The notes under the pieces were generated by a model, which ran no database searches, was not told the origin of the DNA, and worked only from the letters and a program-made list of their open reading frames with translations. DNA of 64,000 nucleotides, from the NCBI RefSeq assembly GCF_964355755.1, contig NC_092675.1, positions 3,382,312 to 3,446,311 of the forward strand. Reading direction: 5' to 3'. Shown here piece after piece: positions 21,417-33,100 of the stretch. The translations under genes and the position numbers were made by a program. Each line of letters opens with the position of its first letter. Position 1 is the first letter of the stretch. This stretch comes from Antedon mediterranea (Eukaryota; Echinodermata; Crinoidea; Comatulida; Antedonidae).

Positions 21417-24400
21417 CGAGTTGTACGATACATATTTGAGGTCAGATCTTGATGGTAAGTACTGTGGAATCTACGTACAGTAGAACTCCTTAGGCTGGCC
21501 CTATTAAGGGACACCCCTATCAAGAGGACACTTTATCATGAAACGAATGAGGTGAAATATACTTTAACACTAACTAACCTCTATTCAAGGGCCAGTCATT
21601 ACTTAGAGGACAGTTCATTAGGTCCAAACGGTATAACATTTGTGGTAAATTTGTGTGGCAAAATAATTTCAACAAAGAATAACACCTATAAATAAAGACT
21701 ATAACATTTCCCTTTTTACTCTCAAAAAAGCATGGATGGAAAACATTCTTTTGAATCATTTTTTGTTGGTTTCAACAGATGAATCCATCACACTACAAGA
21801 TTTATCAGCTGCAAAGGAACTTCTTGAGTCTGATGACGAAGAAGAAGAGAATGAAGCCGACTGGATGCCACCTGGGAAAAGTAAGTACTAGATGAATAGG
21901 GGGTTACCACGGTGTACTAGTTTACACACAGCCACTGTCACAAACTCATCATATATTCACACTAGGCCCTCTGGGAGAACAGTCAAAGAGGCTACCCCAG
22001 TATAAAGAATAAATAATAATAATACTCGCATTACTTGTTGAATTAAGTAATAATAAAAAATAAAAAATGTGTTTTGGAATAGGAAGAAAGAAAATGAAGA
22101 TATCTAAATCAATTAAAGCAGTTGAAGTTCCCAAGAGGAAAAAAGCAAAGAAGACAACGGAGATACCGGAGGATGATTATGATGAAGAAGAAGATGAAGA
22201 TTATGTATATGAAGGTTGATCATATAGTCTTATCAATCACATACAGTCTAGAATTGTTTTTTTTTTTATTTATTTGTTTTTATTTCGACCGCGATTTTTG
22301 TCTGAAAATACAAACTCAAGTAATACACGTATGAAATGCCATATGTGCAAAAATATTTATATTTTTACTAATATTAAGAAAAAACTCCGTCTGGAGCCCA
22401 GACTATCTAGAGACAAGAAGCAGCTTGCAGTATTGTGTCTGCTGCCATCAACCTTATTCCTTCTTAGTGTCTCCTGATAGTGCGCATTTTGCCTCTTTTT
22501 AAAATTTATTTTACTCATTTTTCAAAATAAGGATCTGGCGAAGATGAAGATGAGGAGGAGGAGGATGATGAAGATGACAATGAATTTGTCTTGTACGAAG
22601 CAGAAGAAGCAAGTGAAGATGAAGAATCTGAAGTAGAGGAGGAGGAGGAGGAGGAACCGATGGAAGAACTAGAGTCTGAAGAAGAAGTACAAGTAAAGAA
22701 AACAAAAACAAAGAAAAAAGGAAAGAATAAGAAAAAAGGTATTGAAATTCAACAATTTATTTAAATTTACAATTGTTGGTTCATGATGTTAAATAAATAT
22801 TCTTAATTTGTCTTTTATCATAGTCAAAAGAAAGTATGGTTTTCTATAAGAACTTATTCCTCCATGTACAATAATGACAACATGCATATAAAGCATTTTG
22901 TCATTCTCACTTTTTTTCAGATAAAAATGGAACAAAATCGAATGAAACATCAAAAGAAATAGGTTCTGAAAAGAAATGCACAAAAAATGTAAGTAAATAT
23001 TGTGTTTATCCATACAGTGGTGAATACTGAATATGTTTATTTGACCTAAAGCTCTGTCTACACTATCAAATTAGTTTGAAAAGTGTGCCCAAATATGGTA
23101 GTTGTGTGCCCAAATATGGGCATCATGCATATCACTTTTTTTTTCACTTAAAGTTTGAAAGTGTAGATAGAGCTTAAGAAATGGTCTCCTTTTCCTCATC
23201 GATCCCTTATCAACATACAACGTCTCTTCCTTCCTTAATAAAAGAGCGAATTATTCTATTTATAGGGTTACATTTTGATCCACAAATACACAGCACTGCT
23301 GTTATTTGATTATTATTATTATTATTATTATTAAAATTGTTTTACAGAAGTCAACTGGCGACAACAAGGAAAACATTGAAAGGAAAGCCCTCGCAGAAAC
23401 AAATATATTGACACCAAAACAAAAACTAAAACAATCACCAAAACAAACACCAAAACAAACCCCAAAACAAACCCCAAAATCAGAGAAAAAAACACCAAAA
23501 AGCCAAGTAAAGAAAGAAGACAGCAGTCCAGAAAAACAAAACAAAAAACAGGTAAGACCCAATTCACATGTATATAAATCTTACTGTAAAAAATATATTA
23601 AATTTTTAACTCGGTACATATGAAAGCATGTCTGTGTTACATCGATTTAAATCTTTGAACATGAATAATAATTGATAATATTAAGGAAATACTTAAATAT
23701 TAACAAGAGTTGTGTATATATATAGTTATAGTGTTTGTTTTTTTAAACAGAAATCAACTCCACAAAAGTTAAAAGGTGGGACTACTATACTAGACTTGAA
23801 AGAAGGAGATGGCCCTGTTGCTAAGGCTGGGAAAAGAGTAAGAATAATATAACACAAAACTCAATCAATTACCAACACTCTGATAAGTGATAAGCGAGTG
23901 AGTGGTCGAGCGGTTAAGACAGTGGAACCGTAATTACGTAGCCATAACATCGGCAAGGGTTTGAGGCTCACTCGCTCCATGGTTCTGGTGGTAGAACGAT
24001 TCTTCTCGGATAAGGACTATAAACCGTAGGTCCAGTGTACATATAGCTCATGCGCACTTAAAAGAACCTAGTACATCTTTCGAGACGAGTAGGGGGTTAC
24101 CCCGGTGTACTAGTCCACACAAACACAGCCACTGTCACACACAGCCACTGTACAAATGTACTGTGCAAATTGGGACTGGACCGTTTTAGAGGTGTTTACC
24201 ACCTGTTGGTTCAGATCCTTCACTAACTGAGTTAGTGAGAAGTCGAATACAAGATAATCGAGTATAAAAGAAATAAAAGTATATTTTTATTTTTATTCCT
24301 AAGTAAAGTGGAAATGATGATAATAGTTCCAATGATCTTGTAAATCAAATTTGTACCCCCCAGTGGTTGAAAGACTTCTGGCCAGTCCACTCTCCTCCTG

Positions 24401-25692
24401 CCAGCATATGCCTTTTATTGCCATTCCAAAGATATACACATCAATATGGCTTTTGTAAAGGCCAATTTACAATATAGGAGCCGTAACGGTAATAACAACA
24501 ATGTTATTCGTTATGACCATTTACACACAATGTGGAGCGGACGGACGGTTTCCACTCAGAATAGATCATATTCTACGTGGGACGAGCTACGCGGTTGTTT
24601 TCCACTTACGGTTACTGCTCGTCTGTGTAAATTGGCCTTAAGGGAATAACATAACAATTGATAACAATTTTCTTTACCTCAGGTTTTTGTTCATTACCGA
24701 GGAACTCTCGCTTCAAGTCAAAAGCAGTTTGATTCCTGTACATCAGGCTCAGGTTTCCCATTCCGTTTGGGAAAGGGAGAAGTGATCAAAGGATGGGACA
24801 TTGGAGTTGAAGGTAAATATCATAAATAAAAAAGTTTAATAATTGTTTTTGTATTCAACTGTTTATAATATTTTATTTAACAATTCAGCATTTTATGCTG
24901 CAATGTATTTTTTTTATGAATATGCTTATATGATTGAATAAAGATACCGCATATATATAATTAATAAATAAAGTTCTGTAAGTCTTGCTTTTCAAATTCA
25001 AACTAAACAAGAATTAAAAGAATACGCAGATACAGAGAGAGAGGCCCATGCACCCTGCCCTGGTTTGAAAGGTGAAAGAAAGAACAAATGGGGTTTCTGT
25101 GAAATGTTTCCACACCACCCCCTTTCCATACGTCCTGGAACCACCTCAGAAAAATGCAATATATCAGGAATATTGTATAGGTTTATTTTTATTTTGAAGG
25201 GATGAAAGTTGGAGGAAAACGGAAGATTACCATACCACCACATCAGGGGTAAGCAATTATTATAAAATTAAATAAAAAGGCAATTGGGCCAATACTTAAT
25301 TCTTAATTCCATTATTTTTAGTACTATTTATTTTGGAAACTATGCATCTCAATCTTCTCTGACATAAAGCTCTGTCTACACTATCAAACTTTATGTGACA
25401 ACAAAATGTAATGTGCCCATATATGAACATGGTGATGTCATATCACTACCATATTTGGGCATATCACTACCATATTTGGGCACATCACACTTTTTTTGGT
25501 AGGCCTAAATAGATGTAGAGGATAAGAACTCAGTGGTTAATTTTCGAAATTGTCATTCAACATTTGTTTCTTTAAAACATTCTGTTTTTACATATTTTTT
25601 TAATTTTCTGCAGTTATGGAGGTAGAAGAACGGGTCCAATTCCACCAAACAGTACCCTCATCTTTGAAGTAGAACTGAAAAACATCAAATAA
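21417..25692 (+). CDS. Nuclear/nucleolar FKBP-type peptidyl-prolyl isomerase, 5' end not found
   Basis: Exons seen: 21417-21454, 21779-21880, 22083-22214, 22532-22738, 22921-22988, 23348-23551, 23751-23837, 24683-24812, 25200-25248, 25614-25692 (TAA). All join in frame with gt..ag introns; the donor after 22214 is weak. The visible ~360 residues run: acidic start ([15 protein letters not shown]), a Lys-rich block, a long Glu/Asp tract, a Lys-rich linker with TPKQ repeats, then a C-terminal FKBP domain of about 110 residues ([49 protein letters not shown]). In the family this domain does cis-trans prolyl isomerisation, and acidic/basic arms occur in nuclear FKBP39/46-like proteins that act on chromatin or in the nucleolus. 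The first exon starts in mid-codon, so the N-terminus (a nucleoplasmin-like domain in relatives) lies elsewhere or was missed. Poly(A) signal at 25923-25928. Confidence 0.85.
21893..22015 (+). mobile_element. SINE-A tail fragment
   Basis: Matches the 3' half of the tRNA-like SINE found at 49711-50010: gggggttaccacggtgtact, cagccactgtcac, ggccctctgggag and a taataataata tail. It lies in an FKBP intron. Confidence 0.6.
23048..23177. mobile_element. Palindromic MITE, copy 3
   Basis: Starts aaagctctgtctacactatc and ends gtgtagatagagctt; shorter middle than other copies. Lies in an FKBP intron. Confidence 0.85.
23893..24190 (+). mobile_element. SINE-A, tRNA-derived, full-length-like copy
   Basis: The head carries an A-box-like gtggtcgagcggttaagac and a B-box-like ggtttgaggctc, as in class II (Leu/Ser-type) tRNA genes. 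The body follows (ccatggttctggtggtagaa, ctcggataaggactataaac, gggggttaccccggtgtact). Related copies at 44253-44492 (-), 49711-50010 (+) and 58375-58680 (-). It lies in an FKBP intron. Confidence 0.75.
24456..24645. mobile_element. Palindromic MITE 2 (GGCCAATTTACA ends)
   Basis: Left aaaggccaatttaca and right tgtaaattggccttaa are inverse of each other; ggtaacgg/ccgttac-type inner arms. Relatives at 38537-38690 and 58078-58220. The 67-codon ORF across it is incidental. Confidence 0.75.
25366..25527. mobile_element. Palindromic MITE, copy 4 (right end decayed)
   Basis: Intact left arm aagctctgtctacactatca, two tandem copies of catatttgggc-type middle words, and a degraded right arm. Lies in the last FKBP intron. 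Confidence 0.8.
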
Positions 25693-27210
25693 TAGAAGAT
25701 TAAAGAGGATTTATCAACCAGATAGATTGATGTTTTATAAGGACTAAACCATCATGTTTCTAAGATTTTTACACTACTCTTGGAGATGGGCCTATTATAG
25801 TGTTAAGAAAAAAATCAACTAAATATATTAATTCCTCCAAATTAATTAAATGGTATTATAATAGCACAACCATTTTTCACTATAATATGCTTCTGATTGA
25901 AGAATGTTGTATTTACGAACGAAATAAAATAAAAGTAAAATTGCTTGACATGAGATATTATTTGTGAGTTTGTGAGAAGTAGGCTTGGTAAACAATGTTT
26001 GGCCTTAATAGGCCTAGTCAATGAGCACCTTGTTCTTTTCTTGAATACACGTATTATGGTGTGACTTTTTTGTATTTAAGATACCGTACTAAATTGTCTC
26101 CCAGTACAGAGAACCCATTACATTGTACGGTAAAATAAAAATATGCAGTACTATTTTAATAAAGCATGAGTTTTTTCTATGCATTCTTCTTTACTCACTG
26201 CGCTTTCATCATGCGCATTTATACGACACGCTGAAATCTACTTTCCCCGAATTTTACGTTACGTTTATAGTCTTCCACCGAAATCTACACCACAGTCTGG
26301 AAAAAGTTTTGGGCTTTTGTAAGGCCGCACCTACGAATTTTCGAATAATTACGCATCCCCGACTCATCCGTATTTTATATTACAAAAGGGGGCGAGGGCT
26401 AGCCCGATAACATCTTTGCCCCCAACGTTACCAAAGAACTTATAACATATAAGCAAAGAACTTATAAGTTCTTTGATATAAGTTCTTTGACGTTACGTAT
26501 TAAAATTGTTTACAAAAAACTTTCGCGTAAAAAGCGTGAAGCGCGCGTAAGACGCGGACGCGCCTCTTTCGGAGAGAAGTGTTTTGGTTGTGACTTCGAT
26601 TACGACGGACTAATTTTTAGGATGTAGCCGGCCTAGTAATTATAGTAACTTGCTGTACAGTAACTCTCTACCACAGTGACATGTAAGCTAAATAGAATAT
26701 TAATTTTTTAAGTTAATTAAGTTTTCAATAAATATTTATTTCATTAATACTGTAACTAATAGTAGCTTGTTTGCGGCCAGTGGCACAGAGATGATGCGGA
26801 CTCAAACGACTAGTGACATGACGTACCGTATAATGTGCAGTTGAAATTGTGAATCATTTTAAATTTCTCACACGTCGTACGCGCGCGTCAACCACTTCCG
26901 TGATATATACTCTGGTTAGTGTACTGTATAAGTAGGCTAAGTGGCCCTAATTATTCTTCTTTGTTTTAAATTTAATTATACCAAACTTAACTACTACTAT
27001 AAAAATGCAAAGACGTGAGAGAAGTTCCGTATCGCTTCCAAGCAACAAAAAAGGAATTATGACTCATGAGTAGGCCTATAGGCCTAGCCTATATAATAGG
27101 CTATACCATAATTATTCTCAAACTGATCATAGGCCTATTATAGTTTTAGTCCTAATACTTATTTTTATTAATTGGCGTAGGTAGTAGTGACTTTCAGTTG
27201 GGAGGTCGGG
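25693..27210. other. FKBP 3' end and intergenic region
   Basis: FKBP 3' UTR up to the AATAAA at 25923-25928, then intergenic DNA. Around 26500-26600 and 26870-26900 there are CpG-rich patches (gcgtgaagcgcgcg, cgtacgcgcgcgtc), which could be promoter DNA of the downstream ORF. The 95-codon ORF at 26123-26410 shows no protein-like features. Confidence 0.45.
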
Positions 27211-27762
27211 ATGGCGAAGGATAAAAGTAACACACGAGAGAATTCCCGAACAAACGATATATCATGGAATAGTCGAATTGCACGATTTTTTAGCCAACGA
27301 TTTTCACGTCTGAACTCAGAAAGTGACGAAGCAAATGCTGCTAAGAACACCAGCCGCAGCTTAAGTGACAGGAATACTAAAGACAGATTCACTAATGTAT
27401 CTACCGCCAAACGGTCACTGAATTTTAGACAAACGTGTTCACACAATATGAAGAAAGTCGTCATCATCCACGACGGCTATCCATCAAGCCCTGAAAGACA
27501 TTCAAGAAAGGAAAGGTTCCCTCAATCTGCAAACGGTGCTCCTAGAAGGACTCTTAATATACAATCAGTGCCCACCATAATCGAAGAAGAAGAAGAAGAA
27601 GAGTGTCCTGATTCCGTGAAGAGTGGAATCACTCCGACTGAAAAACGAGTTAGAAGGAGTGGATTCCTCCGTAACCATTCACATGGGCAGATATGGGATG
27701 CACGTGTGACTTCTTGTCAACAATGCAAGGACATTCCACGGCAGCAGTCACAACTCGACTAA
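27211..27762 (+). CDS. Unrecognised intronless 183-residue basic, disordered protein
   Basis: The open frame extends upstream to 27187, but the first ATG is at 27211 (gtcgggATGGCG, with G at +4 and a purine at -3), giving MAKDKSNTREN onward and ending QQSQLD, TAA. The sequence is rich in Ser, Arg, Asn and Lys. It holds one short hydrophobic patch (KKVVIIHDGYPS), one acidic run of eight Glu residues after TII, and a C-terminal segment with CQQC. No signal peptide, membrane segment or known domain is recognisable. Length and composition support real coding, because the codons avoid stops for 576 bases in AT-rich DNA. A poly(A) signal follows at 28100-28105. It could also be the first exon of a longer gene. 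Function unknown. Confidence 0.55.
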   Translation: MAKDKSNTRENSRTNDISWNSRIARFFSQRFSRLNSESDEANAAKNTSRSLSDRNTKDRFTNVSTAKRSLNFRQTCSHNMKKVVIIHDGYPSSPERHSRKERFPQSANGAPRRTLNIQSVPTIIEEEEEEECPDSVKSGITPTEKRVRRSGFLRNHSHGQIWDARVTSCQQCKDIPRQQSQLD

Positions 27763-29325
27763 CTGTTGTACTGACTCTTTTTATAAAAAGTAATACTGAT
27801 CTTAGTTTCTTTTACTATTTATGATAGAAACTATCATCATATTACAACAAACTTAATTCAATCTACATTGTAATGTTTTATTTGCGATTGTTTATTATGG
27901 CATAATGTGGAGCTGCGCGGTTGGTTGTTACCACCACCGCGGCGTCATCACTGGACAACTGTGCTTGCTTAGAGAAACAGGTTGTTATAATATATAATGT
28001 GAGCAGTTTCTCCTCTTCATTAAAGATGTATTGTCCCCCCAAAACATGAAAAATGAAGATTAATTAAATCAGACTTTGAATATGTTATTTTGTAGTTTTA
28101 ATAAAGAATCACTTCTATAGAAAAAAAAACAAAACAAAATGTTTTCACTTATAAAATGACAAAATAAATGGTTAAATTCAACCAAAAATCCATTGGCTGG
28201 CAGCCAATTTGACCATTTTTTGCTTAAATTACATTTTTTTCAGGTAAATACATTTTTTTTCGATCCAATTTTTGGTCTAAGTTGATAACTATTATGTTAA
28301 TATTCAACAAAAAATGTTAAGAATTATTCATTCAGGGGGACAATACATCAATAAATTACAAAAACAACTGTGTGTTTATATCAAGGTACTACTACTACAA
28401 ATTAATGCGTCACACATCTCGATTAGAAACGATTATAAAGTTTCGTGTAGTTTGTTTGTTTGTTTATTTTAAAATGAAATCGGAACTTAAAATACGGTAT
28501 TTATTATAGATAATATATATATATATTTAAGTGATTATTATTTATAATTAAATTATTGTATGCAAAGCTAGTGTTATGATTTTAATGATTGGAAATTACA
28601 GGCCACGCCTAAAGTTTTTTAGTTTCCTGATATAAATTATTTATTGGCAACTCAATCCACATCGTTATAAATATAATCTATATATTCACAGTAGTTTAAT
28701 CATAATTATATTAATAAAATATTATAACATGTGATTTCAAGGTTTATTGATTGATGACAATAAATTTAAAGTAATTTTCAATTTTTGAGAGCCGGTGTTT
28801 TTTAGCCAGTAAATAGAACAAATTTATAACGGCCGCGAACAATTTTATTTTGGCATATGCGTGCTCAATTATTATACTTAGAAACTAAAAATTCGTGGCA
28901 ATATCTACGTCACGTACGTACATATGATACGCCGATTATAGTCTTTTGAAGAGTTTATTGTCTTTCTTTCTTGTTTGTTCTTTTTCAAATACATAAAATC
29001 AAAACTAAAGACAAAAGACCAAAAAAAAAAGCTTTCGCTTATCGAGTTTTGGCCTTTAAAATAAATAAAACTTAAACTAGAACGTATATCATTTCTGAGA
29101 AAGAAAAATCTGAAGAAAATTAATTACATAAATGAAAATGAATAACTCACTGGCATTATCAATATGAATATGAAATAAGTAATAGAAGAATATTATACAC
29201 ATTTTTTGTTTGTTTTTTAAATAGAAAAAAACTAGAAAAAAAACTAAGTATCATAGGCCTATAAGGTTATTAAATGTTCTTTGACTTTGATGGCAAATTA
29301 TGTTCTAAATGAAATTGACTTAATA

Positions 29326-29517
29326 TTAAACTGGGAGTTTATTCCAGAGTTTGGGACCTTGGTATGTTATATTGGTTTTAGATAGAGTCGTACGGCAAAA
29401 GGGGATCGAGAGATTAAACGGGTCATTAAATCGGGTGTTAAATGGATGGTTTACATAGTTAAAGTATAGTATAGGCCTAATATGATGAGTTATGTGACGA
29501 CAGGCGACATTTGGCAT
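29326..29517 (-). mobile_element. Possible decayed LINE ORF2 fragment
   Basis: The minus-strand frame includes TNITYQGPKLWNKLPV near its end, a form (GPKLWNxLP) commonly seen at the C-terminal end of invertebrate LINE ORF2 proteins, preceded by a polar R/N/F-rich run. No catalytic motifs, and too short to be active. Recognition is by motif style only. Confidence 0.4.
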
Positions 29518-29633
29518 ACAGAAGGCCTATGTATCGGCGATATAAAGTCTGCTTCTGAAAGCCAAGACGAATGTTTAAACATACCCACTAATAAGATTAC
29601 ATATTTAGTGACAGGTCACCTAAGATGAGGTGT

Positions 29634-29803
29634 TTAGTTAAGCGTGGCTTCCACTAGTGACGCAACGTACGGTACGCAACCTAACACACCCGACAATAGT
29701 GATGCAAACATCGCAGGTTTGATTTCACGCAGGCGGGGGCAAACACAATTATTGGAAGGGCATTTTCTTACGTTGCGTATCTAGTGTGAACCAAGCTTAA
29801 CTT
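29634..29803. mobile_element. MITE 3 with TTAAGCGTGG / CCAAGCTTAA ends
   Basis: Left gttaagcgtggcttccacta and right tagtgtgaaccaagcttaac are imperfect inverse copies, with acgcaacg and cgttgcgt as next-inner arms. A shorter relative lies at 30338-30410 in the last MPHOSPH10 intron (right end gtgggaaccacgcttaa). Confidence 0.6.
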
Positions 29804-30145
29804 ATGGCCATGTCACAGCCTATGCCGTCGACGTATATGCGGAATATACGCCACGCTGGCATGCGCGCTATAAATAGCCTACGTACGTTACGTACATGAG
29901 CAACGTATGTGTCTTAAACATATTTCCACTTATATTATACTTGACTGTATTGTTGTTTTATTCGTCACAAAACATGATTGTCAGCCACCATAATAATTTT
30001 AAAATGCTATTCATCAGCGAAAAACAATAAACACTTCATTACCAATTCATTTTTAAATATTTATTATGAATCAGCTTTAACATATAAAGCATTGACGATT
30101 TGAAACCAATATTAGTAAAATTTAATTTACGTCCTCTGTATAAAT

Positions 30146-33100
30146 CTAAAGTTTTAATTTCTTGGCAGACACCATGGACGAATCACGTTTCGTTGACCGT
30201 TTCTTTGGCCCATGTATCTCAGTTTGAACCTCTTCCTGAAGTCTTGTGAAGAATGTCTTTGAAGAGGTCAATGAACTCTTGTTACCAGATTTATCCTAAA
30301 AAATATAAATGTATTTATGAAATTTAATAAAAAGTTCCCACTTGTCATTACGCAATACAGCACTTTGCGTCAATACGTCGTTGCGTTCTAGTGGGAACCA
30401 CGCTTAAACTAAAAATGATTTTAAATTCAAATACCTTTACAATCTTTGTTGTTTTTGAAAATCCTTTAGCCTTTTTCTGAAGCTCTTCCATCGATGCTTT
30501 CTGAGACAACTGATCCACCTTCCCTGCGTTGATCTTCTCCTGTAGCCTCTTCTGTTTAGAGAGTGCCTTGATGTGTTGCCGCAACTTTTTCTTTCGTCTG
30601 GATCGCTTCTTATCAGTTTCTGACATTTCTTCTTTAGATTTTATTTCACCACTTCCAACTTTCATCTTAAAAAAAACCCCATAAAACTTTATAGTCGATG
30701 GAAAATATGGGTGTATGCTTAGTGGAAACAAGTGCGTATGCTTAGTGGAAACAAGGGCGTATGCTTAGTGGAAACAAGGGGCAGATGCTTAGTGGAAAAC
30801 AGGGGCGTATGCTTAGTGGAAAACAGGGGCGTATGCTTAGTGCAAAACAAGGGGCGTATGTTTAGTGGAAACAAGGGGCGTATGTTTAATGGAAACAAGG
30901 GCATATTCTTAGTGGAAACAAGTGCGTATGCTTAGTGGAAACAAGGGCGTATGCTTAGTGGAAACAAGGGGCGTATGCTTAGTGGCAACAAGGGCGTATG
31001 TTTAGTGGAAAACATGGATGTATACTTTGTGGAAACAAGGGGCGTATGCTTAGTGGAAACAAGGGGCGTATTCTTATTGGAGACAAGGGGCGTATGCTTA
31101 GTGGAAACAAGGGGCGTATGCTTAGTGGAAACAAGGGCGTATGCTTAGTGGAAACAAGGGGCGTATGTTTAGTGGAAACAAGGGGCGTATGCTTAGTGGA
31201 AACAAGGGCGTATGCTTAGTGGAAACAAGGGCATATGCTTATTGGAATAACCTGTGCATAGTGGAAAACACAAGTGGAAAAGGGGCTTAAATGCTTAGTT
31301 GAAAACAGACATAAAATAGGGGCTAAAGACAAAAGACAACGGCAAACCTTCAGTTCTTCTGGAGCTAACAGATCAGAATCATTAACCGTTACTGGAGCAA
31401 CATCCTCAAGAGATATAGAAGGTATATTATGAACAATCTTAATCTCAGGTAATGGCTGAAAAATAAATACAAAAGAACAACAAATAAATATAAAATGTAT
31501 TAAGTGTTAAGTCGATTAAATGAGGTAAATATATTAGCTGAATATTTTGCATAATAGTACATCAATTAATACATAAACCAACCAGTGGTGTCTAGATAAA
31601 CTTAAAAGTTTGAGAGAGTTGATATCAAAAGTAAAAATTCTTCCAAACACACCACATACAAAATGCCAGCGTGACGCCTCAGTGCCAGGCAATGTGAAGG
31701 GGATATTATAGGCTATTGTTAAGGTCCATTTACAATAGGATGATCATACTAGTGTTAATGGGACTTTAGTGTATTCAGGTAAACTAGCCATGAAATGAAA
31801 ATGACTTACTGGTTTTGGGATATAGTGAAAGTTTGAAAGTGCATCTAATTTCACAAACAAAGACTGCATCATCTTACGAATCTCAACGTGTTCTTTATTT
31901 TCTTCTTCCTTCTTTTCCTGATAAAATAACATTATCAAAATTGTTATTGAAGGTCATTTCTCTGAAGTAATTCAATTGGTAGGGTTTTTAGCCAAACGCA
32001 GTGATAACAACCAGAGCTAAAGCGGACTAGAACATTAGGTTTTTGCACACAAGTCAGATGTGTTTATTGGTCAGATATTTTGACTGTGATTTGAGTTTAA
32101 AGTTGTCCCCATAATGGTCTCCCCATAATAGAGGTTACACTGTATACATTTACTATTTATTCTTTACCCGAGTTTGTTTTAAATATTCCTCTTCGTATAT
32201 AGCACTTAGACTACTTTTACTTTTCTCCTGGTCAAGTGTTACTCGTTTCTTAAACTCATACGCTTCTTCTTTTGGTTTTACTTTCCTCTCCACATCATCC
32301 CATGCCTTGTCCTTTATTCGTTGGGTTATCAGTTCTTCTAAAGTTTGTGTAGTTTCCTCGGTAATAATGGGAGCTGTAGAGTAAGGATTTTACTTTATTC
32401 ACGATCATAACTATGTGTAAAACCAGACTTGCATTCTGCAAGATAGATATTCCGGGCTGACCCAATGCTGCCTGGTTTTGCAAGAGTTGACTTTAATAGT
32501 TTTAAGCACCGTGTTTTATTGTTAAGTGACTACCCACTGTGCTGGATGTATGCAATAAACTGATCTTCCTTCACAAGGTCATACACTGCTATTAACTTCA
32601 CTATAACAGTGCACATCACCATCCAATAGCTAATTATCTATAATTAATTAATATATTTCATAAGCAAACAGTAATATCCACAAATAAAAACATCTTTATA
32701 GTTCACTCTCTACCCCATATGCTCCGATTTCTAGCGCCTTCAACCTCTCATTCTAGTAACCAAATAAACTCTCTAAATGCTTGTCCCTAGTAGTCCAAAC
32801 CTGGTATGCACTAAGATGTACCAAAACTATTGAACTAAAATAAAGTTACAGGCACAAGTTACAAGTAAATTCATAGTACCTGGATTAGTGGTGACGTCAA
32901 ATTGAATATCTTCTGCCAACAAACTGTTCTCAGGTCGTTTTAACGCCGTCGTTTCTCCCGACATTTGCCATGGTTTTTCTGAAAGATTCGCCTTTTCTAC
33001 CTCTGCAATTTTCTGTCTCAGCTAAAAAAAAAATCAGACAATTTTTTTTTTAGAATGCAAGGTAAGTTTTTAAACACATCAGTCATCCTTAAACACCGAT

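Larger units (their letters stand above)
27763..30145. other. Intergenic region between the 27.2-kb ORF and MPHOSPH10
   Basis: AT-rich, no supported gene. It holds a likely poly(A) signal for the upstream ORF (28100-28105), a MITE-like element at 29634-29803 and, at 30060-30065, a reverse-strand AATAAA placed 81 bases after the MPHOSPH10 stop. The 63-codon minus-strand ORF at 29326-29517 shows fragments (NTRFNDPFN, YQGPKLWNKLP) that resemble retrotransposon-type reverse transcriptase C-terminal ends, so it may be a decayed LINE fragment. Confidence 0.4.

Noticed and set aside
23302-23567. Minus-strand ORFs rich in Phe/Val/Gly (GVCFGVCFG)
   Set aside because: Antisense shadow of the Lys/Pro/Gln/Thr repeat exon of the FKBP gene.
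23893-24190. Possible functional tRNA gene (A- and B-box-like head)
   Set aside because: Four related copies with SINE bodies and A-rich tails; the head does not fold into a clean cloverleaf with a proper anticodon arm by eye.
26123-26410. 95-codon + strand ORF
   Set aside because: No domain, Cys/His/Leu-rich random composition, and it sits in CpG-patchy intergenic DNA without splice or start context.
30719-31219. Overlapping ORFs with MLSGNKG and PLFSTKHT repeats
   Set aside because: They are translations of the 24 bp minisatellite on both strands inside an MPHOSPH10 intron.
32295-32483. Suspected frameshift in MPHOSPH10 exon 6 on first reading
   Set aside because: Re-checking the frame against the overlapping open frame shows three T residues in the run, and the exon (32168-32373) joins in frame.
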